NCBI GenBank assembly: GCA_964569055.1
Contig: CAZMSZ010000074.1
Coordinates: forward strand, 1 to 24,315
DNA length: 24,315 nt
Reading direction: 5' to 3'
Origin: JAWLGW01 sp964569055
GTDB taxonomy: Bacteria > Planctomycetota > J058
Position 1 is the stretch's first letter; the number at the start of each line of letters is the position of its first letter. Positions 17,901 through 23,207 of this stretch are shown one piece after another. The position numbers and the translations under genes were made by a program. Below the pieces are notes generated by a model that was not told where the DNA came from, ran no database searches, and worked only from the letters and a program-made list of their open reading frames with translations.

Positions 17901-20900
17901 CTGCCGCCTGGCCGAGACCGTGGATGACCCGGCCCGCGCCGGGTGGATGCTCCGGCGCGCGGCGCAGGTCCGCTCGCTGCGCCTGGGCGACGCGCGCGGG
18001 GCGGCCGACGCCCTCCTGGCGGCGACTCGGCTCGAGCCATCCGACCGCGAGGCGTGGCAGGCGCTCGAGCCGCTGGCGAGCGGCCTGAAGGACCGGGCCC
18101 TGCTGCGCGAGGTGCTCGAGCGCCGGCTGCAGCTCGCGCGCGACGAGAGCGAGCGGGCGCAGCTCGCCCTCGCGCTCGGCCAGCTCCTGGTCGAGCTGGA
18201 GCAGCTCCCCGAGGCGATCGCGGCGTTCACGCTGGCGCGCGACAAGGGGCGCGGCCCGGCGCGGCAGCAGGCGCTGGCGCTGCTCGAGGCGGCCTGCCGC
18301 CAGGCGGGGCGGTGGGCCGAGCTGGCCGAGGTGCTCGACGCTCGCACCGCGGCGCCGCCGCTCCCGCCCAACGCGCGCGAGCTGCGCTACGAGCGGGCCG
18401 CCGTGCTCGAGCAGCGCCTCGGGCGCGGCGACCGCGCGGTGGAGGTCCTGGAGGGGCTGCGGCGCGAGCAGCCCGACGACGCGCGCGCGGTGCGCGAGCT
18501 GGAGCGGCTGCTCGCGGCGCTGGGGCGCTGGACCGACCTCGTCGAGCTGTACGAGGTCGAGGCCCAGCGGCGGGGGCGCGGCGGCTACGACGCCCTGGTG
18601 CTCATGGGCCGCGTGGCCCGCGAGCGGCTCGACGACCCCGAGCTGGCGGCGAGCGCGCTGCAGCGCGCCGTCACCCTCAACCCGGCCGGCCTCGACGCGC
18701 TCGAGGCGCTCAAGGAGCTGTACACGGCGACCGAGCGCTGGGCCAAGCTGCTCGACACCCTGCGGCTCGAGATCGGCTTGCTCAAGGACCCGGCGCTCAA
18801 GGAGCGCCGCCTGCGCCAGGCGGCGCAGCTGGCGGAGGAGCGGCTGGGCGACCTGGTGACCGCGGCCCGGTTCTACGGCGAGGCGGCCACGCTCGCGCCG
18901 CGCGACCGCGGGCTGCTCGAGGCGCTGGCGCGGGTGCAGGCGGCCCGCGGCGAGCACGCCGGGCGGGTGGAGACGCTGGGCCGGCTGCTGGCGCTGGCGA
19001 AGGACCGCGAGGACACCACGCGGCTGCTGCTGGAGCGCGGGCGCGCCCTGGCCGACTGCCTGGCGCAGCCCACCGCCGCGATCGAGGCGTTCGGGCGCGT
19101 GCTCGAGATCGCGCCCGATCACGACGAGGCGCTGGTCCGCCTGGGCGAGCTCTACCGCGCGCAGTCGGCCTGGCGCGAGCTGGCGGGCACCCTGGAGCGC
19201 CGCATGGCCCGGGCTCGCAGCAAGCCCGAGCGCCTGGCGCTCTCGCTCGAGCTGGCCAAGGTCGAGGCCGAGCGGCTGCGCCGCGCCGAGCCCGCCGTGC
19301 GCGCGGCGGAGCAGGCGCTGGCGCAGGACGCGCGCTGCGTGGAGGCGGCGCGCCTGGTGGTCGACGTGCTGGAGCGGTTCGGGGACGCCAATCGGAACGC
19401 GCTCCCGCAGGCGCAGCAGCGCCTGGCCGGCATGCTCGAGGGGAGCGAGCGGGCCGCGGCGCTGGTCGCGCTCGCCGCGACGCTCGCCGAGCTCGAGCAG
19501 GCCGAGCCCGCGCTGGCGGCCCTCCGCGAGGCGCACCGCGCCGACCCGGCCCACGTCGAGGCGACCGACCGGCTGCGCGAGGCGCTCGAGGCGGCGGGCC
19601 AGTGGGACGAGGCGATCGCGACCTGCCGCGCGGCCGCCAAGGCCACGGGCGGCTTCCGGGCGGCCGAGCTCCTGGCCCACATGGGCCGCCTCCTCGACGA
19701 GCGGAAGGGCGACGCGGCGGGCGCCGAGAAGCGGTTCCGGGCCGCGCTCGAGCTGGCGCCGGCGCACCTGCCCGCGCTGCGTGGGCTGATCCGGCTGCTC
19801 CTCGCGCGCGGCGCCGGCGCGCCCGAGGCGGAGCCGCGCCTGGCCCAGGAGACGGTCCGCCGCCTGATCGAGGCGGCGCGGCTCGAGCCCGACCCCTCGC
19901 AGCGCGCGGCGGCGCGGGTCCAGGCCGGCGACGTGCTGCGCGACGCGCTCGGGCTGTTCGGGCCGGCGCTCGAGCAGTACGAGCGCGCCCTGCAGGTCGC
20001 GCCGCAGTCGATCGAGGCGCTGGCGGGCGCGGCCGAGCTGCACTGGGCGGCGGGCGCCTACGAGGCCGCCCTGCCGCTGCTCGACCGCCTGGCGAGCGCG
20101 CCCGGGCTGGGGGCCGACGCGGAGCGCGCGGCCGAGCTGCTGTGGGCGCGCGGCTGCTGCGCGATCGCGCTCGGACAGCGCGACCGCGCGGTCGCGAGCC
20201 TGCGCGCGGCGCTGCAGCACGCGCCCGGTCACCTGCAGGCGCTCGAGGACCTCGCGTCGCTCCTGGTCGGGGACGGCGCCTGGCCGGCGGCGCGCCCGGT
20301 GCTCGAGGAGCTGGTCGAGCGCACCCGCCCGCCGCGGGTGCGCGCCGAGCACGCGCTGAGCCTCGCCCGTGTGCTGCGCGAGTGCGGTGACGCCGAGGGC
20401 GCCGCCGCGCGCTACGCCGAGGGGCTCGAGGTCCTGCCCGAGCGCGCCGACGCGCACCTGGCGCTGGCCGAGCTGGTGCGCGAGCGCGAGCCCGAGGCGG
20501 CCCGCCGCCGGCTGGAGTGGGCGGCGGCCGTCGCCGGCCCCGAGCGGGCGGAGCTCGAGGCGGAGGCGCGGCTCGCCCTGGCCGAGCTCCAGGAGGCCGT
20601 GTTCGGGGAGGGCGACGCCGCGGCGGCCCACCTCGTCGCGGCCGCCGCGCTGAAGGCCCCCAGCCGCGGCCTCGCCCGGCGCCGGCTGGCGGAGGTGCAC
20701 GGGCGAGCCGGGCGCTGGAAGGACGCGGCGCGCGAGCTGGTGCGCGCGCTCGAGCTCGAGCCCGACCGCAAGCAGCGCGGCGAGCTGTACTCGAACCTGG
20801 CGCGGGTGGTGCGCGACCGCCTGAGCAAGCCGGTGCTGGCGCGCCGCTGCTTCGAGCGGGCCCTCGAGCTCGAGCCGGGCGACAAGAAGACGCTCGACTC

Positions 20901-22200
20901 GCTGCTGCGGCTGCTGAAAGCCGCCGGGGACGGCCCCTCGCAGGTGCGCGCGCTCCAGCTCGCCGCCGACGCCGCGCGCGGCGGCGCGGCCGACGAGGTG
21001 CCGCTGCGGCTGCAGCTCTCCGAGGCGTTGCTCGAGCAGAAGGACCGCGAGGGGGCGGCGGCCGAGCTGGAGCGGGTGCTGGCGGTCGAGCCGAGCCACT
21101 CGGGCGCGCGGGCCACGCTCGGCAAGCTGTGGCTCGAGCTCGGGCGCGTGGACGAGGTCGAGCGCCTGCACCGCGATGTCCTCACGCGCGACCCGTTCGA
21201 GGTCGCGAGCTACCAGGCGCTGCGGCAGGGCTGGGCGGCCGCCCGGCGCAAGGACGCCGCGGCTCAGGCGGCGCAGGTCTTGGCCGCGCTGCGGGCGCTC
21301 GAGGGCAAGGAGCTGGCCGAGGTGCAGCGCCGCGGCCAGCAGGCGCCGCGCACCAAGGTGCAGGTCGGCGGCGAGGCGTTCGCGCGTCGCCTGGTGCACG
21401 AGGCGTGCAGCGGCCCGCTGCTCGAGGTGCTGCGCGCCTTCGGGCCGACGCTCATGAAGCAGGTCCCCGACGACCTCAAGTCGCACGGGATCGGCTGGCG
21501 CTCCACGCGCCACGCGATCGAGGGGAGCGCCTTCCCCGAGCACGCGCTGCTCAAGCGGGTGTGCGACCTGCTCGGGGTCAGCGAGCTCGACGTCTACTGG
21601 ATGCCCGACTGGAAGAAGCCCGAGCCGGTGCTCGGCCACTCCAAGGGCGTGCTGGCGCTGATCCTGTGCCCCGAGGTGTTCACGGGCCTGAGCGAGGCGG
21701 AGAAGGCGTTCGTGCTGGCGCGGGCGGTCGCGCCCGCGCGGCTGAGCCTGGACCTGTTCCGGGCCGTGCCGCCGGCGACCGCCCGGCTCCTGCTGCTGGG
21801 CGCGCTGAAGGGGCTCGACGCCGGGCGCAGCTTCCGCGGCGAGGACGAGCGCGCTGCGCGGGCCGTCACCAAGGCGGCCGCCAAGGTCCCGGTCACCCCC
21901 GCGCTGCGGGAGGCGGGCAGCGCGCTGTGGCGGCGCCGCGACGCGCTCGACTGGGGCGCGATCGTGCGCGGGGTGCAGCGCACCGCCGTGCGCTGCGGCG
22001 TGCTGGTGGCCGGCGGGGCCTACCCAGCCACGCAGGCGCTCTGTAAGACGAACGTCGCGCTGCGCGGGCGCGTGCCCCAGAGCACGCCCGGGGCGGTGAA
22101 GCTGCTGCGGGAGGTGCCGGAGATGGAGGACCTGTTGCCGTTCGCGGTCTCGCCCGGCTACCTGGCGCTCCGCGAGGCGTGCCTGCGCACGGAGCTGTGA
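8995..22200 (+). CDS. Giant tetratricopeptide-repeat protein (4401 aa) with a distinct C-terminal domain
   Basis: One uninterrupted frame encoding a protein on the order of 0.47 MDa. Residues from about 20 to 4100 are TPR-like helical hairpins organised in a supermodule of about 70-75 residues. Its recurring pattern is W-x-x-L-x-x-x-L-E, then R-x-x-L...A...E-x-R-L-x-D-x-x-x-A, then Y-x-x-x-L-x-x-x-P...AL-x-x-L-Y. This implies some fifty or more diverged modules forming a long superhelical scaffold. From about 4104 the repeats stop. A C-terminal domain of about 300 residues begins KELAEVQRRGQQAPRTKVQV and includes GVLALILCPEVFTGLSEAEK (from 4218) followed by AFVLARAVAPARL. That segment resembles the HExxH region of M48-like metallopeptidases but lacks HExxH, so a non-catalytic fold is likely. 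No signal peptide or membrane segment is seen. ATG at 8995 has GGGAG upstream. The stop overlaps the next start (TGATG), implying translational coupling. Similar giant TPR proteins are familiar from Myxococcota; the function is unknown. Confidence 0.92.
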   Translation: MAAGDATIRDARLFQEEDRRLREAKRWRELLDLYEARASVLDDAGKERTYYKAGEVATDELADRGVAARFFLRSFQVRRSFLPAIGALKVLYQNGDDAAGLLEVLGYELEVTKDPRRQAQLHLEIAELHLKRQDELAALTSFGAAIQAYPKSRQPLDALERLARKHDRWAELVSAYQTLAGAAKEKQAAVYQFLGGTVLDEHLVDPEAAARAFRASLEAGPRDPRILSAIEKFFERTEDWDGLTKALWQHIEVAEDARERVRLLKKQAGLYEIQLREPARAQKLLLKAVEEAPQDAAAVKALIAVSQALDDPRGLARGYELEAELPGLKKAEQAESLERAAEQRHRAGEGRKAHSSIRKALVLRPRSARGLKLMERITHRLGEWEEHARTLERERELLDPARSETERKATLAILLRLADVSEKRLKDDARAQGALRALVALDPANAAAWERLAGAARRRGDWGAVAEVLEQRIAAGSKDGAPEAALRELWRELGEVRRGGLRDGAGAARAYESLLELDPADAGALEALAGIHREAGDLAALAQVLERRAQHGAPPERAAALRDLARLALERKLFEDARQACRDALDHEGEGPGALEAWELLVRAADALGDDELMREALGGVKRYELDPDRLRWARIQLAKLDDRAGKSDEALLVLHEALSEAPADEEALPLAVALLEGQGRYDDAALRLEAASQALEHDPGRAAGVCRQLARLCEERLNAPERALDAWQRAVRAAPDHAEAFARVVALARAAGRFAELRALLEEVTPSVDEDGLRRRMLRERAVLCERELADPEAAVAAYERLLDEEPQEQDGVAALRRLYRQLERWGELAGLLERAARAEGAAPAEAGALLREAAEVAEQRLRDLPRAARTLEDVLADVTDAADPAWDALVGIYVRLERHEDRVRVLERVAGLEAEPARRAERLAAAAQVLEERVGAYERAIDLLGRALEATPRHPGHLAALARVQRAAGRHDEATRTLATAAEVAEASGDKAGAAAVLLERGRLLEERLTDPEAAEAAYREALGRDPDLLAAHQALVASLERRGRWAPLQEALAAAAEVTAGEERAALLVRRGEVLAGRLAKVDEALAAFEAAEAARPALALCLEARVRVLRRARRPEALADALARRRAAEPNDLDTNQLIRLLREEAEVRAFALRQPEPARALLLDALKRRSKDGHTLKALVRVERLLGLGEPLAEHLEAAARLERDRPRQAALLAEAGVVLRTRGGDPKRARDLFNRALKADPSRLEAVRWLARIAREERDLVGQVEWTAEEARLEPDPARRAALLTRLGRLQAEREPAAAREALERALEEVPGYLPALRRLAPLLRSLGDTAALVQTLERLAEAEPDRRTRVDLWVALGEVRLAVQREPKAARAAYDRALAEVPGARRALAGRAETFDAKEEPAALADALRALAAATPEAAERNALAKRLAALLAERLNDLEGARAVLEELLARDPHDPQAWKQIRDVCMEQRDFARLADLYAREARQLADPKAQEERFRQAAQIRQHHLGDKAGAAALYREVLLRGDPHALAVEVLPKLYRELGDEEGYERVLREIPRVIPRTAVAARALLELAEREAGSGRRAAAIEDCEAALEHDPRLVVALDRLAELHREAGEPGLRVEALLRKRELVGESPAAAELSLDAARIVENELRDAPRAIELLQEALRAISEEDAERRRDVVDWLARLCRRTERHRELADALAELAARTPDAPAAAALLLERAEVQRDRLGDARAAVESLEEAFSRHRDLAPLVPLVELLEREELWDELVRALEARAELSEEPEATAEALSRAAEVLDERLGRPEDAVHAWERVQALVPDRAEAYAAAEAICRRIDDRRALARVLEREARRLAERAEAGEADAAERVVGRALEAARLLEAAGEVARALETLERARGAAPLDRAVFVELDRLYGERGEARERYRVLADRAERVEDAEERLVLHERLARLAAEALGEPERARGHWEQVLEGRPGHPAAVSALEAHYRARGAFEDVARVLRVDLAARERRRAAGEAVNAGELAARHLELGEVLEHELSRADEAIASYRAAAREAKDDPRPLRGLERLHEAAEAWDELVADRRALREQSADRALRAELSLAIAAAHERRRRPAEALAALREARAELPGDPRVLARLRVALLEAERFEEAAEVLAREAEAATAAGVQLARRMERAALLRDRLSAPQEAIAELERARALAPGDPGPLDALAPLYEQAGERDKWIEALEARAALEEEDAAAATLYARAGELGAEGSPAAAAESYERALRRDPARTALLDALIALYERLERWRELARALHRRAARAAEAGEPSASWLRRAAEVEERRLSAPAQAAATFATLLADAPEDDAALAELARLRGALGEHAAQADALARRAALAGGDARRALLLERAELLAERLARPAAAAAALEAALETLADRKAPDAEVRALAGRRAALCEAAGDLAGVLQATRRALPHRTDADDERALLARIGELASGPVYRPAAAIEAYGRLRGLQPDHQPWTAALAALLEREGRAEELAALLAEEEARLASVHGAREALQRARVRRAELLQGELGRPEDAVACYRAVLADEPEHEPAREALERLLRRLSRTSELADLLGERAARAAGPGPGAEALLEEAAVREEAGELARALERLEEARERASEDGVAPALRVRVLRALVRLYRREAEHEELARTLAALADEESLAAGERAAVAADLGGVLAGPLGREDEAAHAFEGALALDPESVLAARGLAAILRARGDDRSLVKVYEGEARAGVDRRRLIWLHDELGALRARLGELEQAQAAYEAALELDARDLVALRGLTEVCRRRDDFHRLAEALEALAGLTPSPPDRQEARRELARLCEEALRDPARAARCYREVLEEAPSDRDALRGLARQLRTLKDAAGLAPTLEAELELAEREDERRLLALEAGRVREALAAAAPAERAAHLERALAHGQLACELAPADADALGFTAGVAEQLGRWQLLADLTCRLAETVDDPARAGWMLRRAAQVRSLRLGDARGAADALLAATRLEPSDREAWQALEPLASGLKDRALLREVLERRLQLARDESERAQLALALGQLLVELEQLPEAIAAFTLARDKGRGPARQQALALLEAACRQAGRWAELAEVLDARTAAPPLPPNARELRYERAAVLEQRLGRGDRAVEVLEGLRREQPDDARAVRELERLLAALGRWTDLVELYEVEAQRRGRGGYDALVLMGRVARERLDDPELAASALQRAVTLNPAGLDALEALKELYTATERWAKLLDTLRLEIGLLKDPALKERRLRQAAQLAEERLGDLVTAARFYGEAATLAPRDRGLLEALARVQAARGEHAGRVETLGRLLALAKDREDTTRLLLERGRALADCLAQPTAAIEAFGRVLEIAPDHDEALVRLGELYRAQSAWRELAGTLERRMARARSKPERLALSLELAKVEAERLRRAEPAVRAAEQALAQDARCVEAARLVVDVLERFGDANRNALPQAQQRLAGMLEGSERAAALVALAATLAELEQAEPALAALREAHRADPAHVEATDRLREALEAAGQWDEAIATCRAAAKATGGFRAAELLAHMGRLLDERKGDAAGAEKRFRAALELAPAHLPALRGLIRLLLARGAGAPEAEPRLAQETVRRLIEAARLEPDPSQRAAARVQAGDVLRDALGLFGPALEQYERALQVAPQSIEALAGAAELHWAAGAYEAALPLLDRLASAPGLGADAERAAELLWARGCCAIALGQRDRAVASLRAALQHAPGHLQALEDLASLLVGDGAWPAARPVLEELVERTRPPRVRAEHALSLARVLRECGDAEGAAARYAEGLEVLPERADAHLALAELVREREPEAARRRLEWAAAVAGPERAELEAEARLALAELQEAVFGEGDAAAAHLVAAAALKAPSRGLARRRLAEVHGRAGRWKDAARELVRALELEPDRKQRGELYSNLARVVRDRLSKPVLARRCFERALELEPGDKKTLDSLLRLLKAAGDGPSQVRALQLAADAARGGAADEVPLRLQLSEALLEQKDREGAAAELERVLAVEPSHSGARATLGKLWLELGRVDEVERLHRDVLTRDPFEVASYQALRQGWAAARRKDAAAQAAQVLAALRALEGKELAEVQRRGQQAPRTKVQVGGEAFARRLVHEACSGPLLEVLRAFGPTLMKQVPDDLKSHGIGWRSTRHAIEGSAFPEHALLKRVCDLLGVSELDVYWMPDWKKPEPVLGHSKGVLALILCPEVFTGLSEAEKAFVLARAVAPARLSLDLFRAVPPATARLLLLGALKGLDAGRSFRGEDERAARAVTKAAAKVPVTPALREAGSALWRRRDALDWGAIVRGVQRTAVRCGVLVAGGAYPATQALCKTNVALRGRVPQSTPGAVKLLREVPEMEDLLPFAVSPGYLALREACLRTEL

Positions 22201-23138
22201 TGGCGGCCGTAGACGCCCGCGAGATCGCCGCGCCCTACCTCGAGGAGGTCCGGCGCGAGGTCGCGACCCTCCCCCCGATCCGGCTGGTCGGGATCCTGGC
22301 CGCCGACGCCCGCGCCTCGCGCACCTACTCGAGCTACGCCGAGAAGGGCTGCGCCGAGGTGGGGATCGCCTACGAGCTGCGCCGGGTCGACCCCGAGCAC
22401 GTCTCGCGCGCGCTGTTCGACGCCAGCGAGGACCCGGGCGTGCACGGGATCCTGGTGTTCTACCCGGTGTTCGGCGGCGCCCGCGACCGCAGCCTCCAGA
22501 ACGAGCTCGAGCCGACCAAGGACGTGGAGGGGCTGCACGCCTCGTGGACGCGCCGCCTCTACAACGACGTGCGCCACGTCGACGAGGCCGAGACCAAGAA
22601 GGCGATCCTCCCCTGCACCCCGCTCGGGATCGTGAAGGCCCTGCGCCACATGGGCGTGACCCGCGCCGACGTGCCCCCGCGCGAGTCGGCGGCCGGCCTG
22701 ACCGTCACGATCTTCAACCGCAGCGAGGTGGTCGGCCGCCCGCTCGCCGCCATGCTGGCCCACGACGGGGCCACGGTCTACAGCTTCGACCTCGACGGGG
22801 TCGTGCGCTACGAGGGGACCGAGACGTTCCCCGCGCGCGAGGACCGCGCCGCCGCGCTCGCCGAGAGCTCGGTCGTGATCACCGGCGTCCCCTCCCCCGA
22901 CTTCCCGTCGATCCGCGCCGCCGAGCTGGGCGAGGGCGTGACCTGCGTCAACTTCTCGCACTTCAACAACCTCGCCCCCGACGTGGAGGCCAAGGCGAAG
23001 CAGGTGCTCACGCGCGTGGGCCCGATCACCGTGGCCATGCTGCTGCGCAACACGGTGCGCTTGTATCGCAACTTCCACGCGCGTCCGCGCGAGGGCGCGG
23101 ACCCGGCCGCGAGCGCCCCCGCGCCCGAGCGCGGCTGA
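22200..23138 (+). CDS. Methylenetetrahydrofolate dehydrogenase, Mtd1-type (FolD superfamily)
   Basis: Cytosolic one-carbon enzyme oxidising 5,10-methylene-THF to 5,10-methenyl-THF. The sequence follows yeast Mtd1, the NAD-dependent monofunctional enzyme, better than bacterial FolD as I recall them: FYPVFG (Mtd1 YFPVFG) in place of the FolD QLPLP motif, KDVEGL, RLYNDVRHVD, ILPCTPLGIVKAL, NRSEVVGRPLAAMLAHDGATVY, VVITGVPS, CVNFS and TVAMLLRNTVRLYRN. Tyr43 is kept, but the position of the FolD catalytic lysine (Tyr+4) is Ala47, and the FolD glutamine of QLPLP is Phe. Loss of both predicts a dehydrogenase without cyclohydrolase activity. Length is 312 aa, close to yeast Mtd1. The ATG at 22200 overlaps the TPR stop by one base and has GGAG 5 nt upstream (22191-22194). 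The frame also opens at a GTG at 22179, which I reject. A Pro/Ala-rich tail of about 25 residues follows the conserved part. Confidence 0.9.
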   Translation: MAAVDAREIAAPYLEEVRREVATLPPIRLVGILAADARASRTYSSYAEKGCAEVGIAYELRRVDPEHVSRALFDASEDPGVHGILVFYPVFGGARDRSLQNELEPTKDVEGLHASWTRRLYNDVRHVDEAETKKAILPCTPLGIVKALRHMGVTRADVPPRESAAGLTVTIFNRSEVVGRPLAAMLAHDGATVYSFDLDGVVRYEGTETFPAREDRAAALAESSVVITGVPSPDFPSIRAAELGEGVTCVNFSHFNNLAPDVEAKAKQVLTRVGPITVAMLLRNTVRLYRNFHARPREGADPAASAPAPERG

Positions 23139-23150
23139 GGGGCGGTCTGG

Positions 23151-23180
23151 CTGGCCCCTGGTGCTGGGGGCTCTTAGGAT
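23151..23180 (+). promoter_or_regulatory. Candidate promoter of the PD40 propeller gene
   Basis: CTGGCC (23151-23156), an 18-bp spacer and TAGGAT (23175-23180; four of six to the -10 consensus). The 69-bp interval between the dehydrogenase and this gene is otherwise short and GC-rich. The segment resembles the promoter candidate at 8902-8930, both containing TGCCC/TGGCCC and ending in CTTAG(G)ATGCG. Confidence 0.4.
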
Positions 23181-23207
23181 GCGCCCCCCACACACGCGAG
23201 GTGGCGC

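Noticed and set aside
15790..21639. 1949-codon open frame on the minus strand, antisense to the TPR gene
   Set aside because: Its product is an Arg/Leu/Gln/Ala shadow composition with no domain. Similar open frames occur opposite other genes here, as expected from extreme GC codon bias. The plus-strand TPR frame has clear repeat structure.
22179..22199. GTG start at 22179 for the folate dehydrogenase
   Set aside because: It overlaps the TPR gene further and adds only seven residues. The ATG at 22200 has GGAG at 5 nt and a standard stop/start overlap.
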